Shown here: one piece after another, positions 1 through 9,531 of the stretch
Layout: the number at the start of each line of letters is the position of its first letter
Position numbering within the stretch: position 1 is the first letter of the stretch
Source: Streptomyces sp. NWU339
Lineage (GTDB): Bacteria; Actinomycetota; Actinomycetes; Streptomycetales; Streptomycetaceae
Length of the DNA: 64,000 nucleotides
Direction: 5' to 3'
Assembly: GCF_003143855.1 (NCBI RefSeq)
Contig: NZ_QFRK01000011.1
Location: 62,001 to 126,000 of the forward strand
Notes under the pieces: model-generated
Told to the model about the DNA's origin: nothing
What the model saw: only the letters and a program-made list of their open reading frames with translations
Database searches by the model: none
Translations under genes and position numbers: made by a program

Positions 1-75
1 TACGGCCTCCGCTGCAGCCCGGACCGGCGCGCCGGACGGGACCGTGTCCGGATCACGACGACCGGAACGACCGGA

Positions 76-768
76 TCAAGTGGTGCTCTCCGGACGGGGC
101 TTCTTCTGCCAGGGATAGGTGAGGCGCGGTCCGGGCGGTGTGATGGCGGGGCGGGCCGGTTCGGCTGCCGGGGCGTCCTCGGCCGGCGCTGCGGACCGGG
201 GTGCGGAGGCGGACTGCTGCTCGGTGGTCGTCCAGTGCCGCAGGGCTCCGGTCTCCATGTCGATCTGGGTGCTGAGGGAGTCCAGGTCGTCGTCCGCGAA
301 GTGGCGGGCTCGGTCGCGGGCCGCCCAGCGCAGGGAGTCCGCGGACCGTGTGATGCGGTTGGTGCGCTCACGCAGTTCGGGCAGCCGCTTGCCGAGGGTG
401 CCGCGGTCCGGCTCGGACTCCAGGCGCCTGAGTTCGCCCTCCAGTTCGTGCCCGTGCGCGCTGAGCCGCTCGAAGAGGGCGAGGGACTCCTTGAGGGACT
501 GGTCCTCGGCGGCGCCGGCCTCCAGCGCGTCCTGGGTGGCGCGCATGGAGGTACGCAGTGTGAGCCGGAGTTGGGCGATCTCGCCGGCCGGGCCGGACTG
601 GGCGAAGGACTTGACCTTCAGGGTGTGGTCCTCGACCGTGCGGCGGGCCTGGGTGAGGCGACGGTCCGCGCTGCGCTTGGCGGCGCCGACGACCTTCACG
701 GTGGCATACGCGCCGAGCACGACGAAGAGCACGAAGAGCAGGGCCAACACTGCGATCACTGCTTCCAC
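76..768 (-). CDS. Small membrane-anchored protein of unknown function
   Basis: About 230 residues. It opens with one strong hydrophobic segment (roughly residues 3-27), followed by a long charged region rich in Arg, Glu and Leu that looks alpha-helical or coiled-coil, and a Pro/Ala-rich tail. I chose the GTG at 768 because an AGGAGGA ribosome site lies 5-6 bases upstream; an in-frame GTG at 804 would read through that site. The topology suggests a short N-terminal anchor with a helical domain beyond it. It lies downstream of leuS on the same strand, behind a hairpin, so it probably has its own promoter. I do not recognise a family, and no catalytic motif is visible. Confidence 0.75.
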   Translation of the reverse strand: MEAVIAVLALLFVLFVVLGAYATVKVVGAAKRSADRRLTQARRTVEDHTLKVKSFAQSGPAGEIAQLRLTLRTSMRATQDALEAGAAEDQSLKESLALFERLSAHGHELEGELRRLESEPDRGTLGKRLPELRERTNRITRSADSLRWAARDRARHFADDDLDSLSTQIDMETGALRHWTTTEQQSASAPRSAAPAEDAPAAEPARPAITPPGPRLTYPWQKKPRPESTT

Positions 769-834
769 GAGACTCCTCCTCCGGGCCCTGGGGCCTGCCG
801 CCACACACCGCGCCGCTCTTCAAAGGTAAACGCA

Positions 835-877
835 ACGGGCAGGCCCGGAGTTCCGGAAGAACCCCGAACCTGCCCGT
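835..877 (-). terminator. Probable leuS terminator hairpin
   Basis: The inverted repeat ACGGGCAGG / CCTGCCCGT encloses a loop region with further internal pairing. It lies about 120 bases past the leuS stop codon and before the next minus-strand gene. There is no clear U tract, as is common for Streptomyces terminators. Confidence 0.45.
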
Positions 878-998
878 AGGGGAGTACCCCGAGCCCGCCG
901 TTCCGCAGCCCGGCGGCCCGGCGGTCCAGCAGCTCAGCAGCCCGGTCGGCCCGCAGTGCTACGGCTTCACAGCGTGACGGCGACACGACACCACGGCG

Positions 999-3896
<2,898 letters not shown>

Positions 3897-3975
3897 GGTC
3901 CTCAAAGCTCCATCGATCGTCTGCGCCTTCGGCTGCGGCATTTCAGGCCTTCGGGCCTCCGGACTTCCGGAAATG

Positions 3976-4000
3976 AAAAATCCCCTCGCACAGGAGGGGA
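3976..4000 (-). terminator. leuS leader attenuator terminator
   Basis: On the minus strand a TCCCCTC / GAGGGGA hairpin with a six-base loop is followed directly by a run of five T. This is a textbook intrinsic terminator placed about 80 bases upstream of the leuS start and about 45 bases after the leader peptide stop codon. Its position inside the leader, not after a gene, marks it as an attenuator. Confidence 0.8.
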
Positions 4001-4013
4001 CGCCGCGCCGATT

Positions 4014-4040
4014 CCGACCACCTGGTTCGACCGTGGTCGG
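4014..4040 (-). promoter_or_regulatory. leuS leader hairpin, part of the attenuator switch
   Basis: CCGACCAC pairs perfectly with GTGGTCGG around an 11-base loop, just after the leader peptide stop. In addition, 11 leader bases at 4046-4056 (end of the leader peptide frame) can pair, with one G-U, with bases 4002-4012 just before the terminator. A ribosome stalled on the Leu codons would cover the first of these segments. The exact switching order is inference. Confidence 0.6.
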
Positions 4041-4046
4041 GACTGA

Positions 4047-4085
4047 TCAGCGCGGCTCGCTAAGCAGAAGGCGTACGGCACGCAT
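4047..4085 (-). CDS. leuL: leuS leader peptide (12 residues, three consecutive Leu)
   Basis: The frame reads MRAVRLLLSEPR and then TGA. It holds three adjacent leucine codons, CTT-CTG-CTT, two of which are the rare CTT in this very GC-rich genome. It sits directly upstream of a hairpin and an intrinsic terminator in the leuS leader. Slow reading of these codons when Leu-tRNA is scarce should favour transcription into leuS. No strong ribosome site precedes the ATG; a TACCCT hexamer six bases upstream could be a -10 element, in which case the peptide would be translated from a leaderless 5' end. The symbol is a conventional leader name. The frame and codons are seen directly; the regulatory role is inferred. 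Confidence 0.7.
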   Translation of the reverse strand: MRAVRLLLSEPR

Positions 4086-4362
4086 GGCGCCAGGGTACCG
4101 CAGGCCCGCGGCGCGCCGCGACGCGCTTTCCGGGCCCACGAGGCCGCCGAGAACCGGTGGAGAGCCCGCAGAGAGCGCTCCCGCCCACCGGCACCCCTGA
4201 ATTCCGGTCAAAGATTACTTCGCGTAACACCCCCTATGGGGCATCCCTCCGGCCGGATCGTCCTTTGATAACAGCGCAATAACTCAAACCTGTACTCCCC
4301 GGTACGCAGGAGGTTTAGAGTGCGGCCCGGGACCGCTTCTCCCGAACGTTCGGAGTTCCCCC

Positions 4363-4476
4363 ATGAACCCTCGTCCAGACAGCAGCCCACCGCCCGTTCA
4401 GGGCCGGTCGGCTGCCGGTCAGTCGTACCCGCTCGCCGTCGTGCTTTCCGTCGTGACGTGGGGAGGTAGGGCGTGA
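4363..4476 (+). CDS. Possible 37-residue upstream ORF coupled to the next gene
   Basis: An ATG with GGAG about eight bases upstream opens a 37-codon frame whose TGA overlaps the GTG start of the following membrane protein in a four-base GTGA overlap. This arrangement is typical of translational coupling. The peptide is Pro/Ser-rich at its start and has a short hydrophobic stretch near its end, with no family signature. It may be a real small protein or only a coupling leader. Confidence 0.4.
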   Translation: MNPRPDSSPPPVQGRSAAGQSYPLAVVLSVVTWGGRA

Positions 4477-5753
4477 GGCCGGACGACAGCACGGCGGACG
4501 ACTGGTTCCTCGAGTTCCTCAACTTCGGCGCGGGCGTCCTGTCGCTCGTCTGCCTGAGCTGCTCGGTGATCTGGGGGCTCGTCGCCCAGGACCGGGTTCT
4601 GCTCGGCCCGCGCGAGCGCATCCTGGCGCAGGCCGTGCACCGCACCACGGCGGTCGGTTCGGTCGTCTTCCTGCTGGTGCACATGGTCATCAAGCTGGTC
4701 CTGGACCACACCACCTGGATCGCCGCGGTACTGCCCTTCGGACTGCTCCTCACGGACGACGAGGTGGTCGCCGGCCGGAGCTTCCTGATCGGCCTGGGCA
4801 CGCTGGCCGGCCTGCTGATGATCTTCGTGGCCATCACCGGCATCCTGCGCAACCGCTTCGCCTCGCCCGCCCCCGTCGCGGCACGCTGGCGCGCCATGCA
4901 CATGCTGGCCTACCCGGCCTGGTGCGCCGCGCTGGTGCACGGGCTCTACGCGGGTCGAGCGGCCAAGCCGATCTTCCTGATCCTGTACGGCCTGTCCGTG
5001 CTCGGCGTCATGGCCGTCCTGGTGCTGCGCGTCTCCCCGCCCTCGGTCAAGCGCAAGGTCGCCGACCAGGTCACCGGCCTGCTCGGCATCACCGACCAGT
5101 CGGGCCGCGACGTCCTGGAGAAGAGCCGCTCCCGGTCGGCCGAGGCGTCGCTCCCCGGCTACGGGAACGGCGGCAGACAGGCCTCCCGGTCCCGTTCCGA
5201 GCGCCCCGAGCCGGCGGCACGGCCGCGGTACGAGGCCGCCGAACGCGTCACACCGGCCCCGGAGCCCGCGAACGGCTTCGCGGCCGCCTACCGCGCGGTC
5301 TCGCCCCCGTCCGTCCCGTCCCAGCCTCAGCAGCCCCTCTACGCCGACCAGACCGCCCGCATGGAACTGCCCCTGGACATGCAGCCCACGCAGGCCGTCC
5401 CGCGCGTGGACGCACCCCTCATGGACGCGGCACGCGTGGACGGCCCCTCCAGCACCTCGGGCAACTGGCCCATCCCCTCCCCGCCACCGGTCGGCGAGGC
5501 CCCGCCGTCGGCCTACGACCCGCTCCAGGACACCGGATACAACATCCCGACCTACGACAATTCGACCGCACCGGGCTACGGCGCGAGTGATGTGCGCGAC
5601 ACCGGTGAGTCGAACCCCCTCTACGGCACGTACAACCCGAGTGACACGTACAACAGCGGTCCCGCCACTGATCCATCCCCCGGTGCGTCGTACGACTTCG
5701 ACGCACCGGGTTCGGCCGAACCTTGGAACACGCCTTCCGGAGGCTTCAATTGA
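4473..5753 (+). CDS. Haem-type (ferric reductase/cytochrome b-like) membrane protein
   Basis: This 426-residue protein has a membrane domain in residues 1-190 with about five hydrophobic spans, followed by a disordered Pro/Ser/Tyr-rich tail of about 235 residues. Histidine pairs H56/H70 and H143/H156 lie 13-14 residues apart inside spans, the spacing expected for two haem ligations in cytochrome b561/ferric-reductase-like domains. The GTG start has a GGAGGT site five bases upstream. The next plus-strand gene encodes a NuoF-like flavoprotein with a ferredoxin domain, so the pair may form a membrane electron-transfer unit. The stop codon is part of a TTGA sequence that directly precedes an IS200/IS605-like end. 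The acceptor is not deducible. Confidence 0.8.
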   Translation: MRPDDSTADDWFLEFLNFGAGVLSLVCLSCSVIWGLVAQDRVLLGPRERILAQAVHRTTAVGSVVFLLVHMVIKLVLDHTTWIAAVLPFGLLLTDDEVVAGRSFLIGLGTLAGLLMIFVAITGILRNRFASPAPVAARWRAMHMLAYPAWCAALVHGLYAGRAAKPIFLILYGLSVLGVMAVLVLRVSPPSVKRKVADQVTGLLGITDQSGRDVLEKSRSRSAEASLPGYGNGGRQASRSRSERPEPAARPRYEAAERVTPAPEPANGFAAAYRAVSPPSVPSQPQQPLYADQTARMELPLDMQPTQAVPRVDAPLMDAARVDGPSSTSGNWPIPSPPPVGEAPPSAYDPLQDTGYNIPTYDNSTAPGYGASDVRDTGESNPLYGTYNPSDTYNSGPATDPSPGASYDFDAPGSAEPWNTPSGGFN

Positions 5754-6075
5754 ACCCTCCCCCAGCTGAAGCAGGGGGATTCCCGGCTCAGGACGCCTCG
5801 CAGGCCGACGACCTGAGAGGCCCTGCTCCCTCAACACCAGCCGGGACGGAACCTGCCCGGTTCGTCGAGCGAAGCTCGGGTGTGCCGTCCCGGTTCCCGA
5901 TCGACACGGTGTGCCCGCTCGGTCCCCGCACCGCACGGCAAGCCCTTTACCCGATCACATGGGCGGTATTCCGCCGTAGAGGCGGAATACCGTTCTCGCC
6001 TTGCTCCGCAAGGGTTCGAATCTCCTCCGCAAGCGGGCGGTACTCCCGCCCCGTCCTGAAGGCCGGGGCATCCTC
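5754..6075 (+). mobile_element. IS200/IS605-type relic or MITE (non-coding)
   Basis: The two ends carry matching imperfect palindromes with TGAA loops and one mismatch in the stem: CCCCCAGC-TGAA-GCAGGGGG at 5759-5778 and GCCCCGTCC-TGAA-GGCCGGGGC at 6048-6069. Subterminal imperfect hairpins of this kind are the recognition structures of IS200/IS605 transposases. The left end directly follows TTGA, similar to the TTGA(T/C) targets of some members. At about 320 bases it is too short for TnpA or TnpB, and no fragment of either is recognisable. A third palindrome lies inside at 5964-5992. The limits are approximate, and the strand is arbitrary. It fills the whole gap between the two electron-transfer genes. 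Confidence 0.6.
5964..5992. repeat. 12-bp perfect palindrome inside the IS-like relic
   Basis: CGGTATTCCGCC and GGCGGAATACCG flank a five-base loop. It could act as a terminator for the upstream gene or be a structural part of the element. It is AT-richer than its surroundings. Confidence 0.6.
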
Positions 6076-6087
6076 GAAGGAGGTCAG

Positions 6088-7695
6088 GTGAACGAGGCTC
6101 TGCCCGACGTACCCGAAGTCCGCGTCGTCGGACTTCCCCAGCTCACGTCGGGCTTCGACCTTGTCGACCGGCTCGATCTCCCCATGCACCTCAAGGTGCA
6201 CGGGCCGCTCGAACCCCTGGGCGGCGAACAGCTCGCCCAGCTGGCTGAACGCATCAACCTCAGGGGCCGCGGCGGCGCGGGCTTCCCCTTCCACAAGAAG
6301 CTGCGCTCGGTCGCCGAAACGGCGATCAAGCGCGGTGTCCGGCCGGTCGTCGTCGTCAACGGCAGCGAGGACGAACCGGCCTGCCGCAAGGACACGGTGC
6401 TGATCAACCGTGCTCCGCATCTCATCCTGGACGGCGCGCTGCTGTGCGCCGAGGCCATGGGTGCCCGCACGCTCGTGGTGGGGGTCACCCGGGAGTCCAC
6501 CCAGCGCTCCATGGAGGCCGCGCTGGCCGAACGCGGCCTCAACAACGGGCGCCGGTCCGTGCTGCGCGCCCGCGTGCAGCGCAACCCGGTGCGGATGGTC
6601 ACGGGCGCCGCGGCCTCACTGATCCGCTCCATCGACGGCGGTCCGGCGATTCCGCCGGGCCGCAAGACCAGCGCCTCGAAGAACGGCGTCGGCGGCGCGC
6701 CCACCCTGCTGTCCAACGCCGAGACGTTCGCCCAGCTCGCCATCGCCGCCCGCATCGGCCCGGAGCGCTACGGCAACACCGGCCTGTACGACGAACCGGG
6801 CACCGTCATGCTCACGGTGTCCGGGGCGGTCGCCCGCCCCATGGTGGTCGAGGTCCCGACGGGCGTACCGCTGCGCTACGTCCTGCAGCTCGCCGGTGCG
6901 CCACCGGTGCCGCAGGGCGTGCTGACCGGCGGCTACCACGGCAAGTGGATCGACGCGGCGACCGTCAACGAGGCGATCGTCTCCCGCAACTCCCTGGACG
7001 CGGTGGGCGGCGCCCTCGGTGCGGGGGCGATCCTGCCGATCAGTCAGAACACCTGCCCGCTGGGCGAGTCGCTGATGGTGGCGAAGTGGCTGGCCGAGGA
7101 GAGCGCCAACCAGTGCGGCCCGTGCTACCTGGGCCTGCCGGCCGCCGCGCGCGGCCTGGAGGACATCCTCAACGGCGGCGGACCGGCCGCCCTGGAGGCG
7201 GTCAAGCAGGTCGCCAAGAACGTGAAGCGGCGCGGCGCGTGTTCGCATCCGGACGGCTCCGCGATGTTCCTGGAGTCGACCATCAAGGCGTTCACCGACG
7301 ACCTCACCGCCCACGTCATGGGCAACGGCTGCGGGCGGCCCGTGGAGGGCGTCCTGCCGCTCTTCGAGGGCGGCCAGATCCCTACGGGCATCCCGGGCGG
7401 CGGCGGCGAGGAGAACGGCCCCAGCCGCCAGAAGATCTTCGTCGACTGGACGCTGTGCCGGGGCCACGGGCTGTGCGCGGACCTCCTCCCGGAGGTCTTC
7501 CAGCTCGGCGCGGACGGCTTCCCGACGGTCGCTCAGGCCCAGGTGCCGCGCCGCGCCGAGGACAAGGCGCTGCGCGCGGTGCGCCGCTGCCCGGCACTGG
7601 CCCTGCGCATCGAGGAGGGGGCTTCGTCCAAGGCGCCCTCTCGTAATCTGCCGGTCCTCTCCCAGGGGCGCGGTCGGCGCGCACTGGGCCGCTGA
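6088..7695 (+). CDS. NuoF-like flavoprotein fused to a C-terminal ferredoxin
   Basis: This 535-residue cytoplasmic protein resembles the NADH-binding NuoF subunit of complex I. It has the glycine-rich FMN motif RGRGGAGFP at about 59-67, the NGSEDEPACR segment matching NuoF NxDExEPG, an SLBB-like middle part, and the N3-type cluster motif ESANQCGPC near residue 340 with ACSHPDG later. Unlike NuoF it ends in a single-cluster ferredoxin with C457, C463 and C501-Pro. The middle cysteine of a normal 4Fe-4S set is missing, as in the 3Fe-4S ferredoxins that serve actinobacterial P450s. The GTG at 6088 has a GAAGGAGGT site. It follows a haem-type membrane protein; no other complex I subunit is nearby. 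The electron acceptor is unknown. Confidence 0.85.
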   Translation: MNEALPDVPEVRVVGLPQLTSGFDLVDRLDLPMHLKVHGPLEPLGGEQLAQLAERINLRGRGGAGFPFHKKLRSVAETAIKRGVRPVVVVNGSEDEPACRKDTVLINRAPHLILDGALLCAEAMGARTLVVGVTRESTQRSMEAALAERGLNNGRRSVLRARVQRNPVRMVTGAAASLIRSIDGGPAIPPGRKTSASKNGVGGAPTLLSNAETFAQLAIAARIGPERYGNTGLYDEPGTVMLTVSGAVARPMVVEVPTGVPLRYVLQLAGAPPVPQGVLTGGYHGKWIDAATVNEAIVSRNSLDAVGGALGAGAILPISQNTCPLGESLMVAKWLAEESANQCGPCYLGLPAAARGLEDILNGGGPAALEAVKQVAKNVKRRGACSHPDGSAMFLESTIKAFTDDLTAHVMGNGCGRPVEGVLPLFEGGQIPTGIPGGGGEENGPSRQKIFVDWTLCRGHGLCADLLPEVFQLGADGFPTVAQAQVPRRAEDKALRAVRRCPALALRIEEGASSKAPSRNLPVLSQGRGRRALGR

Positions 7696-7699
7696 GACA

Positions 7700-7739
7700 G
7701 GCCCGTGCGGGGCACCCCTCGGGGTGATCCGCACGGGCC
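7700..7739 (+). terminator. Terminator after the NuoF-like gene
   Basis: An 11-bp perfect stem (GGCCCGTGCGG / CCGCACGGGCC) has a second nested ACCCC/GGGGT stem in its loop. It starts five bases after the stop codon. Confidence 0.8.
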
Positions 7740-7791
7740 CCTCTCCGAGCCGCCGCACACCGTCCCCACGGCCCACCGTCCCCAACAACGC

Positions 7792-7831
7792 GTCGAGGGC
7801 GGACCATCCATTCGGATGATCCGCCCTCGAC
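7792..7831 (-). terminator. Terminator of the first tRNA-Ala gene
   Basis: A near-perfect 18-bp stem with an ATTC/GAAT loop lies six bases beyond the tRNA 3' end on the minus strand. One base pair in the stem is a mismatch. Confidence 0.75.
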
Positions 7832-7836
7832 TACTG

Positions 7837-7909
7837 TGGAGCTAAGGAGAATTGAACTCCTGACCTCCTGCATGCCATGCAGGCGCTCTACCAACTGAGC
7901 TATAGCCCC
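7837..7909 (-). tRNA. tRNA-Ala (anticodon GGC), copy 1
   Basis: The 73-base cloverleaf is complete. The acceptor stem GGGGCTA pairs with TAGCTCC (one G-U), the D arm and T arm (GGAGTTCAATTCTCC region) are normal, and the anticodon arm CCTGC-ATGGCAT-GCAGG places GGC at positions 34-36. The discriminator is A and CCA is not encoded. G3-U70 is present, the identity element for alanyl-tRNA synthetase. It reads GCC, the dominant alanine codon in this genome. A second identical copy lies about 770 bases away. Confidence 0.97.
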
Positions 7910-7948
7910 AGGTCCTGCTCCCGCCCGGTTTCCCCGGCGGCGACGCCA

Positions 7949-7979
7949 ACTTTACACGGTCATCGGGGCCCAACACCAA
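7949..7979 (-). promoter_or_regulatory. Candidate promoter of tRNA-Ala copy 1
   Basis: TAAAGT at 7954-7949 could be a -10 element with TTGGTG at 7979-7974 as a -35 (19-base spacer). The same TAAAGT hexamer precedes the second tRNA copy at the same distance. The spacer is longer than ideal. Confidence 0.45.
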
Positions 7980-8013
7980 ATCGATTCCGTTGCGCCCGGT
8001 TCCGTCCGCATTG

Positions 8014-8247
8014 TCACGCGGTCACGAACGAATAGAAGCGCTTGAGCGTGCAGTGCTCCTCCAGGAGCCGGCCGTAGATCGGTTCACCCTCGAGTTCGCG
8101 GTACGTCTCGATCGGGTCGCCCTTTATGATCAGCGCCCGCGCGCACTCCTCGCACCAGTACTGGTAGTCGGGATTGACCGGTTCCATGTCCCGGACGATC
8201 GGCGTCCCGCTGCCGCACCAGTCACACCTTCGCCTGTGCGCACCCAT
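8014..8247 (-). CDS. Small zinc-binding-type protein, conserved hypothetical
   Basis: The 77-residue protein has two Cys-x2-Cys knuckles: CDWCG near residue 7 and CEECA near residue 34. This fits a single structural zinc site. The rest is acidic and has no enzymatic motif. The ATG at 8247 follows the stop codon of the upstream frame by three bases, and a GGAG site lies inside the end of that frame, so the two are translationally coupled. Function is unknown; the position between two tRNA genes is the only context. Confidence 0.75.
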   Translation of the reverse strand: MGAHRRRCDWCGSGTPIVRDMEPVNPDYQYWCEECARALIIKGDPIETYRELEGEPIYGRLLEEHCTLKRFYSFVTA

Positions 8248-8250
8248 CAC

Positions 8251-8442
8251 TCAGCTCCAGCTGTGGCCGCAGGCCGTACACCCGTAGGAGACACCGTCGT
8301 TGCCGCCGAGGACGCCCAGGATGTCGAAGACTCGGGCGACGTGCGCGAAGCCGCGGGAAGGGCAGCGGTGGCGGATCGAGGTCCGTCGTGTCGACACCCC
8401 GCCGAGGAGGTGGTCGACCTCCCCGTGGATGCTCGCAGGCAT
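8251..8442 (-). CDS. Small cysteine-containing protein, conserved hypothetical
   Basis: A protein of 63 residues that ends in a CTACGHSW segment, with a lone Cys (HRCPS) about 30 residues earlier. This pattern resembles half of a zinc ribbon or a short DNA/RNA-binding finger. A GGGAGGGAG ribosome site precedes tandem GTG-ATG codons; I took the ATG at 8442, and GTG at 8445 is equally possible. It is followed without a gap by a second small cysteine protein, so the two form a short operon. The function is unknown. Confidence 0.65.
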   Translation of the reverse strand: MPASIHGEVDHLLGGVSTRRTSIRHRCPSRGFAHVARVFDILGVLGGNDGVSYGCTACGHSWS

Positions 8443-8602
8443 CACAACTCCCTCCCGTCGGGCCGCGCCCCCTTCCGGCCGTTTGATTCTGCCACGGCCG
8501 GGCCATCGCGGTCAGCGACGCCTGGGTACCGTTCGGGACACGGATCGGCGCCTCGTGGAGGTATACGACCGTCGACCCCGGAGTGCTCAACCAGGGACAA
8601 CG

Positions 8603-8631
8603 AAAAAACCCGCCCTCGTACCGAGGACGGG
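8603..8631 (-). terminator. Terminator of the second tRNA-Ala gene
   Basis: CCCGTCCTCG / CGAGGGCGGG forms a 10-bp stem with a three-base loop and one mismatched pair, followed on the minus strand by six T. This is a canonical intrinsic terminator. Confidence 0.85.
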
Positions 8632-8679
8632 ATCTTCGTCATGTGAAGCGGTGGATCTCTCGACCCAGCACCCCATCTG

Positions 8680-8752
8680 TGGAGCTAAGGAGAATTGAAC
8701 TCCTGACCTCCTGCATGCCATGCAGGCGCTCTACCAACTGAGCTATAGCCCC
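8680..8752 (-). tRNA. tRNA-Ala (anticodon GGC), copy 2
   Basis: This copy is identical over all 73 bases to the copy at 7837-7909, with the same GGC anticodon, G3-U70 pair and A discriminator. It has its own terminator and a candidate promoter. The duplication fits the heavy use of GCC codons. Confidence 0.97.
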
Positions 8753-8787
8753 GGGTGTTCTTCCCGCTCGGCGGGCGAACAAGAAGA

Positions 8788-8817
8788 ACTTTAGCCTGCG
8801 ACCTGCCGGAAAGTGAA
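8788..8817 (-). promoter_or_regulatory. Candidate promoter of tRNA-Ala copy 2
   Basis: TAAAGT at 8793-8788 and TTCACT at 8817-8812 are separated by 18 bases and lie about 36 bases before the mature tRNA 5' end. The -10 hexamer is the same as in front of copy 1. Confidence 0.5.
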
Positions 8818-8856
8818 ATCCGGTCCCCGGTCGGTCGTCCGCCGGTCGTCCGTCGG

Positions 8857-9531
8857 TCAGTCGTCGTCGCCGAGCACCGGCTCCGGCAGGGTGCCGGCGT
8901 TGTGCTCCAGCAGCCGCCAGCCGCGGGCGCCCTCACCGAGGACGGACCAGCAGCAGTTGGTGAGCCCGCCGAGGCCCTCCCAGTTGCGCGGGTCCAGCCC
9001 GAGCAGCCGGCCGATGGTGGTGCGGATCGTGCCGCCGTGGCTGACCACCACGAGCGTGCCGTCGTCCGGGAGCTTCTCGGTGTGCCGGAGCACCACGGGA
9101 GCGGCGCGGTCGGCGACCTCGGTCTCCAGTTCGCCGCCGCCCCTGCGCACCGGCTCACCGCGCTTCCACGCGGTGTACTCGTCGCCGTACCTGGCGATGA
9201 TCTCGTCGTGCGTCAGGCCCTGCCAGACGCCCGCGTAGGTCTCCCGCAGGGCCTCGTCGTGGACCGGCTCCAGACCGGTGAGCGCGGCGAGTTCCGCGGC
9301 GGTGCGCGCGGCCCGCTTCAGGTCGGAGGCGATGATCGCGTCCGGTTTGAGGCCCGCGAGGAGGCGCGCGGCCCGGCGCGCCTGGGCGACGCCGGTCTCG
9401 GTGAGCTCCACGTCGGTGCTGCCCTGGAAGCGGCGCTCCACGTTCCAGGAGGTCTGGCCGTGGCGCCACAGGATGATGCGGCGGCCCCGGCGACCGGACC
9501 CGAGCACCTCACCGGAGGCGCTCACCGCCAC
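8857..9531 (-). CDS. Histidine phosphatase (phosphoglycerate mutase-like)
   Basis: This 224-residue cytoplasmic protein has the branch-1 histidine phosphatase fold. The catalytic LWRHGQTSWN motif is at residues 21-30, with the phosphorylated His at 24. The second catalytic histidine is in VVSHGG near residue 165, and an acidic ETYAGVW segment supplies the general acid. It is annotated in relatives as phosphoglycerate mutase, but actinobacterial members include glucosyl-3-phosphoglycerate and other sugar phosphatases, so the substrate is open. Its start overlaps the end of rsfS; a GTG at 9525 in a GTGA overlap is an alternative to the GTG at 9531. It is co-transcribed with rsfS and probably nadD. 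Confidence 0.9.
   Translation of the reverse strand: MAVSASGEVLGSGRRGRRIILWRHGQTSWNVERRFQGSTDVELTETGVAQARRAARLLAGLKPDAIIASDLKRAARTAAELAALTGLEPVHDEALRETYAGVWQGLTHDEIIARYGDEYTAWKRGEPVRRGGGELETEVADRAAPVVLRHTEKLPDDGTLVVVSHGGTIRTTIGRLLGLDPRNWEGLGGLTNCCWSVLGEGARGWRLLEHNAGTLPEPVLGDDD

Noticed and set aside
3965-4085. T-box riboswitch in the leuS leader
   Set aside because: AGGTGG and a terminator are present, but the conserved T-box core and specifier stem are not recognisable, while a Leu-rich leader peptide explains the layout better.
7837-7909. tRNA-Ala with anticodon TGC
   Set aside because: The TGC in the anticodon stem is part of CCTGC; folding the arm places GGC at positions 34-36.
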